Origin: DATGZX01 sp035296965
GTDB taxonomy: Bacteria > Planctomycetota > Planctomycetia > Gemmatales > Gemmataceae
Assembly (NCBI GenBank): GCA_035296965.1
Contig: DATGZX010000110.1
Location: 1-50,829 of the forward strand
Length of the DNA stretch: 50,829 bases
Reading direction: 5' to 3'
In this document: one piece after another, positions 15,925 through 24,440 of the stretch
How the letters are laid out: each line of letters starts with the position of its first letter
How positions within the stretch are numbered: the stretch's first letter is position 1
Program-made: the position numbers and the translations under genes
The notes under the pieces: generated by a model
Database searches by the model: none
Seen by the model: only the letters and a program-made list of their open reading frames with translations
Told to the model about the DNA's origin: nothing

Positions 15925-16701
15925 TCACTCCGGCGGTCGCCCAGGGGCGGGCGGCGGCGGGATGTATGGCGGCGCAAGCGGCGGCGGTGGCGACCCAGGT
16001 ACAAGCAGTGGCTGCGGCGGACGAACGATCACGGGCGGCGGATTACACATTATGGTTAGCTGAGCCTTGAGCTTCTCGGCCGCCATGACATCCTCCTGAC
16101 GCGGTCGCCTTGTGTAGTCTTCGTTGGCGTGCACGTTGTTGCGGATCACAGTCCCTTCGAGCGACACGCCCAGGAACAGGCCGCGGGCGCGCGAGTACGA
16201 GTAAATCTCTGCCTGCAGCTTGACATCTGTGCCGGCCTCCGCCTGACGGCCAATGGGGCCAGCCGCGACGGCCGCGTCTGCGCCTAGGGTCAGCTTGCCC
16301 TTGCCTTCCAACAAACGATCTAGGCTTTTCCGCGTCTTGAAGACCAACACGACGTCGGTCGATTGAATCCCCGCTTGCCAGCCAATGCTGCCGCCGGTCA
16401 AGGAAATAAAGATCGGGTTGGTCCAGCTTCCGTTGGGACCGCGCACGAGGACAACGCCCTCGCCAAAGCGGCCGCCCAGGGCGAGCCCGATCTTGATGAC
16501 GCGCGGAATGATCGCCACGCCTTCGGCGCGGTTCAGAAGAGTGGGCGGAATGCATTTCAAAGGAACGGCCTGAAGCCCCTCCAGTACCTCGCTGGCCGAC
16601 CAAAGCGTTCCGGAGACATGACCCTTCGCCGACGCCCGGCCGCAAGGCAAGGCCACGAGAGTCACACCTGTCACCAACAGGACGTGCAGCAGCTTGTTCA
16701 C
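15925..16701 (-). CDS. Secreted SYLF (Ysc84-like) lipid-binding domain protein
   Basis: The GTG at 16701 follows GGAGG (9-base spacing) and opens a signal peptide (NKLLHVLLVTGVTLVALP, cleavage near GRASA). The mature part is a SYLF/Ysc84 domain: LKCIPPTLLNRAEGVAIIP, GLALGGRFGEGVVLVR, GSIGWQAGIQSTDVVLVF and ADAAVAAGPIGR are the family blocks. The last 45 residues are Pro-rich. SYLF domains bind phosphoinositides in eukaryotes; the bacterial role is unknown. The protein is expected in the envelope. The 258-residue length is slightly above family average because of the tail. Confidence 0.9.
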   Translation of the reverse strand: MNKLLHVLLVTGVTLVALPCGRASAKGHVSGTLWSASEVLEGLQAVPLKCIPPTLLNRAEGVAIIPRVIKIGLALGGRFGEGVVLVRGPNGSWTNPIFISLTGGSIGWQAGIQSTDVVLVFKTRKSLDRLLEGKGKLTLGADAAVAAGPIGRQAEAGTDVKLQAEIYSYSRARGLFLGVSLEGTVIRNNVHANEDYTRRPRQEDVMAAEKLKAQLTIMCNPPPVIVRPPQPLLVPGSPPPPLAPPYIPPPPAPGRPPE

Positions 16702-16860
16702 GACTGTTTCCCTCCTTGTCCGGGATAGGCTTGATGGGCCGTTTGCCGCCCTGGACGTGCGCAACGCTCTCAGGGGCGGGAGACCGTAGCCATTCCCGCT
16801 TGGAGGGTCAACACGAGTTTTCGAGAAGGTGGGGAAGATAGGTCCACTCCAAAATAAATG

Positions 16861-16890
16861 AGGCCACTCGCCGGGGGAAGCGAGTGGCCT
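16861..16890 (-). terminator. Possible intrinsic terminator on the minus strand
   Basis: An 11-base-pair perfect stem, AGGCCACTCGC (16861-16871) with GCGAGTGGCCT (16880-16890), and an 8-base loop. Read on the minus strand it is followed by CATTTATTTTGG, a partly T-rich run. It could end transcripts coming from the gene at 17382-17783, about 500 bases upstream. The weak T-tract keeps confidence low. Confidence 0.4.
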
Positions 16891-17381
16891 AGGGGGTTTA
16901 GCAGGCGGGGAGCAATGGGGGACTTTGCAGAGGAAGCGGAAAAGCCTGTACACGTCGGGCATCAGTCTGGAGCAGCGGTGCGTTGAGATTCGAAAACTGA
17001 GACAACTGCTCCATTCTGCGCCGCGGTCGGGGAACCGCCCGGGCCATCGGGGGCAACAGCCCGTGTGCAACGTGATTGCCTGCCCTTCGCTTCCGCGATG
17101 CTGTCAGATAGTGAAGAATTGTTGCAAGCGCCATGCCAAGGCTCGGCCATGGACGACGAATCGTTCGTAACCAATGACGCAACCGTCACTTCGGTAGTAT
17201 TTATGGGAATCTCGAGCGAACGCTGCCTGCCAGGGAATTGTAGAAACGACCCTCCGCCATGTAACAACTACACGACTTGATAGCGCATGCTACGGGGTTC
17301 CTGGTTTTGCAAGCTGCAGGCAGGCAATCTAGGCAAGAAAGGCAAACGATGCCTTCAAGCTGCGGGTTGAGCAGCTTCTTC
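16891..17381. other. Non-coding stretch
   Basis: About 490 bases between the putative terminator and the end of the next gene. Open frames on both strands here lack family-like sequence and ribosome-binding sites. Nothing further is supported. Confidence 0.4.
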
Positions 17382-17783
17382 CTAGAATCCGGTCCGAGCG
17401 TTCGATCCAGGATGGCTGCCGGTGCGCAGTGCAGGCTGAGGAACTCCCAGCGCTGTCAAGGCGGCTATGTGGAAGAACTCGATGGCAACCACATGTTCCG
17501 GATCCATGATTGTGAGGGTCGGCCTAACGACTTCCTCACCCGTGGGATGTCGAATCTTCTGTAATTGGATGGCAAGCAAGGCTTTGCCATCGGTCATGAG
17601 ACAGACCGAATCCGCAAAGATGCGTCCGCTCACCAGGCGGGGAGCGTAAGATTTGGTAGCACTGGCCCCGATGCTATCTGCGCCCAAAGTCTGGACCGAT
17701 GCATCCGCGTCCAGGATTACGGTACACGGGCCTTGCCACTGATGCTCGCCGCCAAAGATTTTTGCCAATACCGTCGCATCCAA
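17382..17783 (-). CDS. Hypothetical protein, 133 residues
   Basis: The ATG follows GGAGG by 9-10 bases. The protein is beta-rich and soluble: a first half with GPCTVILDADASVQTLGAD, then a segment ending VRPTLTIMDPEHVVAIEF and a Gly/Ser C-terminus. No signal peptide or membrane helix is seen. The alternation of strands and the MDPEHV motif look like a real folded protein, and I believe similar unnamed proteins occur in related bacteria. Function unknown. It stands alone on the minus strand, divergent from the HigBA module. Confidence 0.6.
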   Translation of the reverse strand: MDATVLAKIFGGEHQWQGPCTVILDADASVQTLGADSIGASATKSYAPRLVSGRIFADSVCLMTDGKALLAIQLQKIRHPTGEEVVRPTLTIMDPEHVVAIEFFHIAALTALGVPQPALRTGSHPGSNARTGF

Positions 17784-17944
17784 GGGGCCACCTCCGGAGG
17801 GGAACTAGTAGGTTGCACCTCTCTCCGGCCAAGTCTAGTTCACATTTTTGCGGTTGGCCAATCCCCGCAATTAGAAATTTTTTCGTGCCGTTGCCATGTG
17901 CGAGGCCGCTCCTCAGAGTTGCCGAAGTGATAGAAAAACGGTTT

Positions 17945-18004
17945 GTCATACTTAACAAACCCCTCCATTTTGTAAAATTTCGGAATGTTATACTTAGCAG
18001 ACCC
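17945..18004 (+). promoter_or_regulatory. Pair of 18-base direct repeats upstream of the toxin-antitoxin genes
   Basis: GTCATACTTAACAAACCC (17945-17962) and GTTATACTTAGCAGACCC (17987-18004) match at 15 of 18 positions, 42 bases apart, in an AT-richer stretch 115 to 175 bases ahead of the toxin start. Toxin-antitoxin operons are usually autorepressed through repeated operators, so this is a reasonable candidate site. Direct evidence is lacking. Confidence 0.35.
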
Positions 18005-18118
18005 AGCCAAAGTTAGCGGTTGCCAACCATCTCCAGCCCATTCGACCGTTCTTCTTGATCTTCCCAGGTTTTTGTCAAGAAGTCTTTTACTGAAGCAGCT
18101 ATATATGCTAGTAATGGC

Positions 18119-18541
18119 ATGATGAGCGCCGCAGAGGAGAAGGAAGCGGAAGGCAAAGAGCCACTGAAGCCGCTCTTCTGGATCGCCAGCAGCAAGGACG
18201 ACCTCCGGAGTCTTCCCGAGGAGGTACAGGACGTGATGGGCTTTGCCTTGTACCAGGCCCAGAAGGGCGAAAAGCACATCGCTGCTAAAGCGCTCAAAGG
18301 CTTCAGCGGAGCAGGAGTCCTCGAAGTCGTTGCTAACGACAGCGGCGGCACTTACCGAGGAGTGTACACGGTGAAGTTCGCCGGAGCCATGTACGTCCTG
18401 GACGTGTTTCAGAAAAAGTCGAAGAAGGGCATCAAGACGCCGCAGGCTGACATTGACCGTATCAAGAAGCGACTGAAGGCAGCGGAGGAGCACTACAGGG
18501 AGTGGCGACTGTCTCAACCGAAGAGAGAAGGCAACCAATGA
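18119..18541 (+). CDS. higB: RelE/HigB-family toxin (type II toxin-antitoxin)
   Basis: A 140-residue protein of the RelE/HigB group (phage Gp49-like). Family blocks seen: PLFWIASSKDDLRSLPEEVQ, MGFALYQAQKGEKHIAAKAL, LEVVANDSGGTYRGVYTVKF and YVLDVFQKKSKKGIKTPQ, followed by a helical C-terminus. Members are ribosome-dependent mRNA endonucleases that slow translation; an active mRNase here is inferred. The gene order is toxin first, as in higBA, and its stop overlaps the antitoxin start (ATGA). The length is slightly above the usual 100 to 120 residues because of an extra charged N-terminus. Confidence 0.88.
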   Translation: MMSAAEEKEAEGKEPLKPLFWIASSKDDLRSLPEEVQDVMGFALYQAQKGEKHIAAKALKGFSGAGVLEVVANDSGGTYRGVYTVKFAGAMYVLDVFQKKSKKGIKTPQADIDRIKKRLKAAEEHYREWRLSQPKREGNQ

Positions 18542-18939
18542 AAACCACAAAAAAGGCTGTAAAGGTACAAGAAAGTAGCGGCAACGTCTTCGCCGATCTT
18601 GGCTTTCGTAACGCTAAGGATTGGCTTGCCAGGGCAGAGTTGGCACATCAGATTTGCCTGGTGATCGCTAAACGACAACTGACCCAGGCGAAGGCTGCTG
18701 AGATCATGAAGCTAGACCAGCCCAAGATTTCAGCTTTGACGCACGGCAGATTCAAGGGGTTTTCGGTAGAACGGCTTTTGCGGTGTTTGAACGATTTGGG
18801 ACAGGAGGTCGAGATCATCATTCGGCCTACCTCGAAGGCCGGGGCCCGTGGCGATACCCACGTCCTCGCAGCAGTCATGGAGACAGGTTCCAAGCGAAAC
18901 GATGGAGGATACACCCATGAATGTTCGAGGAAGAATTAG
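18538..18939 (+). CDS. higA: XRE-family antitoxin of the HigBA module
   Basis: The ATG overlaps the toxin stop by 4 bases. The central helix-turn-helix (AHQICLVIAKRQLTQAKAAE then IMKLDQPKISALTHGRFKGF, about residues 36-75) is typical of HigA-like antitoxins with the DQPKIS recognition helix. It should bind HigB and the operon operator. The 133-residue length is longer than usual because of a C-terminal tail after residue 100 (TSKAGARGDTHVLAAVMETG) that lacks family features and overlaps the start of the next gene. Confidence 0.88.
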   Translation: MKTTKKAVKVQESSGNVFADLGFRNAKDWLARAELAHQICLVIAKRQLTQAKAAEIMKLDQPKISALTHGRFKGFSVERLLRCLNDLGQEVEIIIRPTSKAGARGDTHVLAAVMETGSKRNDGGYTHECSRKN

Positions 18940-19192
18940 GTGGGATGAGAAGGGAAAAATGCAGGTGGATGTCGTTACTGACGGAGAGGTCACACCAGAG
19001 CATATCTCGATTGCATACGTCGATAATCGCAGTCGTAGGAGGGCTCGTCTGGTTGGGGACTTATCGGAAGGCGTCTACCAGGGGAGCTACAATTTCGACG
19101 ACTCAGGCAACCCTTGGGCGCCAGACGACGACTGCACCTTTGAGCTTCGGCGGGGTGGCAGATGCTGCTTCAAACTGTCCAGTCAACCTTGA
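18917..19192 (+). CDS. Hypothetical third gene of the HigBA operon
   Basis: A 91-residue beta-rich protein beginning MNVRGRIRWDEKGKMQVDVV, with charged strands and GSYNFDDSGNPWAPDDDCTF near the end. GGAGG lies 8 bases ahead of the ATG at 18917, inside the antitoxin gene, and the two frames overlap by 23 bases, so translation is likely coupled. No family is recognised. Being third in a toxin-antitoxin operon suggests an accessory or chaperone-like role, or simply a downstream passenger. Confidence 0.6.
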   Translation: MNVRGRIRWDEKGKMQVDVVTDGEVTPEHISIAYVDNRSRRRARLVGDLSEGVYQGSYNFDDSGNPWAPDDDCTFELRRGGRCCFKLSSQP

Positions 19193-19199
19193 TGGCCCA

Positions 19200-19757
19200 T
19201 CAATCATTGGCCTGAAATTGCCACAAGGGAACGGACGGGGGCAACTCGCCGCAGTAGTACGCCTCGGGCCCAATCAGGTCGCGCAAACGCTGCAGTGCCT
19301 GCCGGCGAACCGTGACATAGTAATAATCGCAGCGTGCATCGCGCAACGTGTCCCAGATCCGGTATAGACGATTCGTGTCCTGCAACGCGGCCCGCAGTTC
19401 TCCGCCATGCGACCGCTCGACAGGCTGGCGCATGTCGATGCACTGGTGGTAAGCTTGATTGAAACTCAGGAGTTCATTGATAACGACCCGATCGGGGAAA
19501 CGAAGAGCGTCCTCGACCGGCGGCGCGTTCTGCAGGTCCTGCCGGCGATGCCTGAGCAATTCGAGATCTGCCGCGAACTCTTCCTGTCTGGCAAGTAGAT
19601 AGCGATCCTCGCGGGGATCGAGAATCTGCCAACGAGTTGCCAGTTCCAGTAGCGGCGTCCGCAAGATTGGATACATGGCCGAGAGCTTGGCGGGATCGAT
19701 ATGCCCCGGCGGAGCCGACAACAGCATCCATGCGAGTAACTGATTGAGGAACAGCAT
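19200..19757 (-). CDS. Hypothetical protein with N-terminal signal sequence
   Basis: The ATG at 19757 follows GGAGGG and opens with FLNQLLAWMLLSAPPG, a signal-like hydrophobic stretch. The mature part is helical and rich in Arg, Gln and Tyr (YPILRTPLLELATRWQILDP, LRDARCDYYYVTVRRQALQR). An envelope location is likely. I cannot name a family. It converges with the HigBA operon (stop codons 7 bases apart) and shares no strand with other genes nearby. Confidence 0.65.
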   Translation of the reverse strand: MLFLNQLLAWMLLSAPPGHIDPAKLSAMYPILRTPLLELATRWQILDPREDRYLLARQEEFAADLELLRHRRQDLQNAPPVEDALRFPDRVVINELLSFNQAYHQCIDMRQPVERSHGGELRAALQDTNRLYRIWDTLRDARCDYYYVTVRRQALQRLRDLIGPEAYYCGELPPSVPLWQFQAND

Positions 19758-20113
19758 CCTTCTGCCCTCCAATGGGTATCCTTGACTTGCATCCAAGCAC
19801 GACACGTAAAGGCACGAGACATCTATCCGGGCGCATGTCAAGCTGCGCTTGCCAGGACAGATGCATACGATCGCGCGGCTCGGGAAAACCAGGGTGGATA
19901 AGACGAGCGGGTCGAAGACAGTTTCCCGTTCTCTGTTCCGCGCCGTGACCTCGAACCGGCTCGACCGCGGTTCGCTCAACCCTGCACCGTATCGCGAGTC
20001 GAGCAGATTTCTGCCGACATCTTGCGAGCACATCTCGTACCAAGCAAGCCCAGGAACGGCCAGCCCAATCGCGCCGACCGGTGCGTGGAGCGGAGTGAAG
20101 TGTTGAGGAAAGG

Positions 20114-20192
20114 AAAACAAAAGCGGCGGGAAAGCGCCGCACTCCAAGGAAGTCGCTTATGGAGTGCGGCGCTCTTCCGCCGCTTTTGTTTT
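20114..20192. repeat. Palindrome of the GGAGTGCGGCGCT family
   Basis: Arms 20114-20146 and 20160-20192 match at 31 of 33 positions as an inverted repeat, with a 13-base loop. The outer edge is A-rich/T-rich (AAAACAAAAG / CTTTTGTTTT), so besides being a mobile palindrome it could act as a bidirectional terminator. Confidence 0.8.
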
Positions 20193-20419
20193 TTCTATCT
20201 TGCGGGCCGGCAATGCCTAACAGGTGAGCAGGATTTGATGATTTTGCAACAGAAGTGCCCAGTCTACGATAGCAAGACTCTTTGTAGACGAAAAGGGACC
20301 AGAGTGCAACGACCCGCAGCGCCGACCGGCCCGTCTTGATGGACTTGGACCGATCAGCGGCGTGGGACGTTGCACCCTGGGAATCCCCCTCTCCCTTCCT
20401 GCCGTCGCACTGTATATCC

Positions 20420-20451
20420 GCGGGAGCCGAGCGCAAAGGCTCGGCTCCCGC
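20420..20451. repeat. Short palindrome GCGGGAGCCGAGC
   Basis: A perfect 13-base stem (20420-20432 with 20439-20451) around a 6-base loop. Same style as the other GC-rich palindromes in the window but with its own sequence. Confidence 0.75.
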
Positions 20452-20860
20452 ACCGACAAAAGCCCTACTGCGAAGCACCCACTGGAGTGGCCGACCCATT
20501 AACCACTTGGCCCAGCGAGGTTCGCGCCTCTACCCAGGAGGGCGGGTAGTGCTGGTTTCCCGCAAAATCCAGCACGCAGCAGAGCTCGGCTATGCTACTT
20601 AGCGGCTTCTGGACGAAGCCATCCACGAGAGCTTTGCTCGTTTGGGCGAGTCGAATGTGGTTTTCAAGAGGACGCCTCATAGCCAAACCACATTCCGCTG
20701 TCAATCTCAAGTATTCCGTGTTCATCTTCGGATGCCGCTCCGGCAGCCAACTCGGCCACCGAAGCGAGGAGGGCGTATACAAATGCTGAGATTTTTTGGA
20801 AAGGCCAGTTTTCCCTTCGCCCAGACGTTTGCATCGGAATTCGAGAACTATGAAAGATTC

Positions 20861-20950
20861 GTTTAACCGCGAGCCAGCGGCGAGCGCGTCGAACCAAGGG
20901 CGACTTGTCACTGCACGGTCGACGCGCTCGCCGCTGGCTCGCGGTTAAAC
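20861..20950. repeat. Palindrome with 32-base perfect arms (GCGAGCCAGCGGCGAGCG family)
   Basis: Arms 20861-20892 and 20919-20950 are perfect inverted repeats, extendable by 7 bases with one mismatch, around a 26-base spacer. It lies 170 bases upstream of rsgA and does not overlap a gene. Confidence 0.9.
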
Positions 20951-21120
20951 GAAACTTCTCTCCACCAACGAATGCAGCGATCATTGGAACCTGCGGAGTT
21001 TGGAAAAGTGGCTTAGCGAGGGATAACCAATCCTGGAGTAGCCGCGAAAAGCATCTGCGATCAAAATGAACCGATGTGCGCTGGTTCAATCCGACGTTTG
21101 GTGCACGCTCTCGGGAGCGC

Positions 21121-22263
21121 ATGAGCAAGAAGAAAAAGAAAGTCCGCGTTGATCTGCGCAAGAACCGCTCGAAGCCGCCTCGGCCGCGCGATTGGACGCG
21201 TGGCTTCCACGAACACGGCTATGAGGAAGAGGCGACGACCGGTCAGGAACGCGTGCGCGCCAAGGGCGATCTCTCCCGGCGGCGCACGATCATCACCGAG
21301 GAAGCCGGTGCGGAAACGGTTGGACCAGAGCAAGCCGACAGACCGATGGCGGACGCAGCCACCTGCATTGCCGGCCGGGTCTTGCGCGTGCATGGTCTCA
21401 TGAGCGTCGTCGAGACGGAGGATGGCCGGCAGTTTCGCTGCGCGGTGCGACGTTTGCTGCGCACGCTCGTGACCGAGGAACGCAACATCGTGACCACCGG
21501 CGACCGGGTCTGGTTTCGGCCCGCGCCGGAGGGAGAAGGCCTGATCGAGCGCGTCGAGCCGCGCCATGGTCTCTTGACGCGGGCGTCGCGCGGCCGGGAG
21601 CACGTCCTCGTGGCCAATGTCGACCAGGTCGTAATCGTCATGTCGCTGGTCGAGCCAAACCTGAAGCCGCACTTGATCGATCGCTACCTGGTAAGCGCGG
21701 AACAGGGAGCCATCGCGCCGATCATCTGCCTGAACAAGGCCGACCTTGTCGATCCCGTCCCGTATCAGCCGCTCGTGGGCGCCTACAGCCAGCTCGGCGT
21801 CTTGACGCTGCTGACAAGTGCGACAACGGGCATGGGCATCGACTGTCTGCGCGAACATCTGCGCGGCCGGCAGACCGTCTTCGGCGGCCAGAGCGGCGTG
21901 GGTAAATCGTCGCTGCTCAACGCGATCCAGCCCGGCCTGGCACTGCAAGTGCGCGAGGTGAGCGACACCACGCAGAAAGGCCGGCATACCACAACCACCG
22001 CCCAGCTTCTCCGCCTCGACATCGGCGGCTGGGTGGTCGATACACCGGGGATCCGCCAGTTCCAATTGTGGGATGTCCGCCCCGAGGAGCTAGAAGGCTT
22101 CTTTCCCGAATTCCGCCCCTTCGTGCCGCTCTGTGCCTACGCCGACTGCACGCACACGCACGAGGACCGCTGCGCGATCAAGGAGGCGGTCGGCCGGGGG
22201 CAAATCAGTGCCCGGCGTTACACGAGCTACCTGGGAATGTTTGCAGGGGAGTTGCTGGATTGA
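21121..22263 (+). CDS. rsgA: Ribosome small-subunit-dependent GTPase A
   Basis: Circularly permuted GTPase that assists late maturation of the 30S subunit. Motif order is as expected for the family: OB-fold region (about 78-150), G4 NKAD (205-208), G1 GQSGVGKS (256-263), switch-like KGRHTTT and G3 DTPG (307-310), then the zinc knuckle with CAYADCTHTHEDRCAI holding three Cys and one His. The 380-residue length includes an N-terminal Lys-rich extension (MSKKKKKVRVDLRKNRSKPP) of about 70 residues, typical of planctomycete members (recall). The ATG at 21121 is chosen; the in-frame codons before it look non-coding. Confidence 0.95.
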   Translation: MSKKKKKVRVDLRKNRSKPPRPRDWTRGFHEHGYEEEATTGQERVRAKGDLSRRRTIITEEAGAETVGPEQADRPMADAATCIAGRVLRVHGLMSVVETEDGRQFRCAVRRLLRTLVTEERNIVTTGDRVWFRPAPEGEGLIERVEPRHGLLTRASRGREHVLVANVDQVVIVMSLVEPNLKPHLIDRYLVSAEQGAIAPIICLNKADLVDPVPYQPLVGAYSQLGVLTLLTSATTGMGIDCLREHLRGRQTVFGGQSGVGKSSLLNAIQPGLALQVREVSDTTQKGRHTTTTAQLLRLDIGGWVVDTPGIRQFQLWDVRPEELEGFFPEFRPFVPLCAYADCTHTHEDRCAIKEAVGRGQISARRYTSYLGMFAGELLD

Positions 22264-22339
22264 CGGGGAATCCTCTCGAATCGCGGGGCACGCGTGATTG
22301 GCGAAGCTGGTTATGCAGCAAGCAGGAGGTCGCTACGGC

Positions 22340-23899
22340 CTACTCTTCCCGGTATGGCTTGCCCTGCTCGTAGAGCTTGAGACGTTCCCGGCCGTGTTTG
22401 CCGCGTTCCTTCTCGTAGCCCGAGTCTTCAAGTGCTTTCTTTTGCCATTTAATAGCTAAATCAAATTGGCCATTCTCCGCATACGCTGCCGCCAGAGTGC
22501 CTAGCGCATAAGCGTTCTTCCGATCGCCAAGTTGACAGGATTTGGTAGCGTACTCCACCGCCTTCTTGCCGTTACGGTACTCTGCCTTGGGGCAAGTAGC
22601 CGTTAGCCAGGCGAGTTCGTTGTAAACGCGCGGGTGGTTCGGATTGAGCCGGATTGCTTCGCTGTAGTCAGCAATAGCCTTGCCATAATCTTTCTTAGTA
22701 TCGTAGGCAATGCCTCGACCGTAATAGGCATTTACGTGTTTCGGGTCGAGGCGAATGACCTCGGTGTAGTCGGCGATAGCCTTGTCGTAATGCTTCTCCG
22801 CTAAGTAGGCATTGCCCCGGTGGTAGTAACCTTCTACCAATTTCGGGCCGAGGCGGAAGGCCTCCGTGATGTCGGCGATGGCCTTGTCGTAGTCCTTCTT
22901 GGCATAATAGGCACTGGCCCGCTGGTAATAGCCCATTGCCTGTTCCGGGTCTAAGCGGATGGCGTCAGTACAGTCGGCGATGGCCTTGTCGTACTCCTCC
23001 TTGGCACAGTAGGCCTTGCTCCGGGCGAAGTAGGCCATCGTCAGTTTCGGGTTGAGGCGGAGGGCCTCATTGCACGCGGCGAGGGCTTTGTCGTATTCGC
23101 CCTTCGCTGTCGCCATCATTCCCATAAGGATGTGAAAGGAGGGATCATCGGAAATGCCATTCTCACATTCTGCCGTCCCGCTATTTGGCCTCCGAATCCA
23201 ATCCTCTGAGCGAATAATCATCGCGTTGGGCAACGAGCCCTGAAGCTTCTTTATTCCGGCCACGGTGACTTTGGTCTCGACGAGCGCAAGTTGTCCGAGA
23301 TTTTTCAGCCCGCCTAGTTGCTCCAAGCCCTTGTCGGTGATCTGCCCTTGCAGAGAAAATCGGTAAAGTTTCTTCAACCCTGTCAGGTACTTCAGACCGG
23401 CATCCGTGATCTTCGGCTCGAGCAGGTAGAGGCCTTCAATGTGGTGCAATCCCTCGATATTTTCAAGTGCCTTGTCCGTGATCCCCGTAGAACTAATGTT
23501 TAATTGCTCGAGAGACTTCAGATCCTTGATGACCTTCAGATCGTCGTCGGTGAGCGGGACGCGATGAATCATCAGCCATTTGAGCCCCGTCAAGTGGCGA
23601 AGGTTCTGTAGGCCGGCCGACGTTACCGTCGTTTCCGAGATTTGCAACTTTCGAAGCTTAGTGAAACTTCCGATCTTCTTGAGTTGAGCATCGGTGTCTT
23701 TCGTAACGTTTAATGTCACCTCAACAACTGGATTGCCCGGTTGGCTTGAGTCGCGCTTGATGATCGGTTCCTGAAACGGTGGGATGAATTGCCTTGGTTC
23801 CGTCTCACGTTTGCTTTCCTGGCCCGTTGAAGCCGGCTGCTCTTGGGGAGCGCATGCACTAAGAACCAAGCACAAGACGGTCAGGCAGGAACTGATCAT
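22340..23899 (-). CDS. LRR-TPR lipoprotein
   Basis: A 519-residue exported protein. A hydrophobic N-terminus ends in lipobox LSAC with Cys16, though the n-region has no positive charge. Residues about 55-235 form leucine-rich repeats of about 24 residues of the short-type pattern LxxLxxLxLxxTxITDxxL (KSLEQLNISSTGITDKALEN). Residues about 250-510 hold six or more TPRs in near-identical copies (KKDYDKAIADITEAFRLGPK, EKHYDKAIADYTEVIRLDPK). Both are protein-binding scaffolds; partners are unknown. The near identity of the TPR units suggests recent internal duplication. Confidence 0.88.
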   Translation of the reverse strand: MISSCLTVLCLVLSACAPQEQPASTGQESKRETEPRQFIPPFQEPIIKRDSSQPGNPVVEVTLNVTKDTDAQLKKIGSFTKLRKLQISETTVTSAGLQNLRHLTGLKWLMIHRVPLTDDDLKVIKDLKSLEQLNISSTGITDKALENIEGLHHIEGLYLLEPKITDAGLKYLTGLKKLYRFSLQGQITDKGLEQLGGLKNLGQLALVETKVTVAGIKKLQGSLPNAMIIRSEDWIRRPNSGTAECENGISDDPSFHILMGMMATAKGEYDKALAACNEALRLNPKLTMAYFARSKAYCAKEEYDKAIADCTDAIRLDPEQAMGYYQRASAYYAKKDYDKAIADITEAFRLGPKLVEGYYHRGNAYLAEKHYDKAIADYTEVIRLDPKHVNAYYGRGIAYDTKKDYGKAIADYSEAIRLNPNHPRVYNELAWLTATCPKAEYRNGKKAVEYATKSCQLGDRKNAYALGTLAAAYAENGQFDLAIKWQKKALEDSGYEKERGKHGRERLKLYEQGKPYREE

Positions 23900-24024
23900 G
23901 GGGCCCCTCTCGTAAGCTTGTAAGCTTGAACGAGACGATCAAGGACGAAGGTTTCATCACCGCGAACGCCTTCGGGGGGATGACACCGCTGAAGACCCGG
24001 CTGCGAGAAAGCGCCGCGCCTTTC

Positions 24025-24408
24025 TCACAATACGATCTCTTCCAGAAGTTGCCGCGCGCAACTCATGCAGCAGCGCGCATACGGCACTGCCTGGAGGCGA
24101 GCCCTGGTGATTTCTTGCCTGCATCGCTCGCAGCGACCATAGCCCCCCTCATCCAGGCGAGCCAAAGCAGCGTTGAGCTCCTCGATCAGCTGCTCTTCGT
24201 TCTCCAAGAGGCCGAGCGTCACTTCCTCTTCGACGCCGCGACTGCTTAGATCTGCCGGATGAACCGGGAAATCCGATAGCCCTCCGCTAGCTTCGCCCCC
24301 CGTCGGCTGGAGGGCTTCGCCCTTGAGCTGCGATCGCTCGCCCTCGAGGCGCGTCGTCAAGTCGAGAAGGCTTTGCCGGTAAACGCTCTTTTCCGCTTTG
24401 GTGAACAT
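24025..24408 (-). CDS. DksA/TraR-family C4 zinc-finger protein
   Basis: A 127-residue protein with a long N-terminal helical region (coiled coil) and a C4 zinc finger, CERCRQEI...ARCCMSCA, preceded by ALARLDEGGYG. This is the signature of DksA/TraR proteins, which insert into the RNA polymerase secondary channel. The acidic tip expected for DksA is not obvious, so it may be a non-canonical member. Its start is 32 bases downstream of the band-7 gene on the same strand, which suggests co-transcription. Confidence 0.88.
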   Translation of the reverse strand: MFTKAEKSVYRQSLLDLTTRLEGERSQLKGEALQPTGGEASGGLSDFPVHPADLSSRGVEEEVTLGLLENEEQLIEELNAALARLDEGGYGRCERCRQEITRARLQAVPYARCCMSCARQLLEEIVL

Positions 24409-24440
24409 GAGTCTTGCTCCTTATCCAGGGTCGCTCCCGG

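Larger units (their letters stand above)
19758..21120. other. Long non-coding region with three palindromes
   Basis: About 1.36 kb between the hypothetical gene and rsgA. It contains perfect or near-perfect inverted repeats at 20114-20192, 20420-20451 and 20861-20950, listed separately. Open frames exist on the minus strand (for example 20465-20911), but their translations have odd composition, cross repeat sequence and lack ribosome-binding sites, so I do not call genes. Confidence 0.5.

Noticed and set aside
20465..20911. 148-codon minus-strand frame
   Set aside because: It starts inside the 32-base palindrome, lacks a ribosome-binding site and has no recognisable family; left as non-coding.
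21061..22065. Long open frame on the minus strand opposite rsgA
   Set aside because: It is the antisense of a clearly conserved gene with all GTPase motifs; its own translation has no family-like blocks. GC-rich codon use creates such frames.
22340..23899. Direct repeats in the TPR part of the lipoprotein gene mistaken for a tandem repeat array
   Set aside because: The repeats code for consecutive TPR units (DKAIAD blocks) and are explained by the protein.
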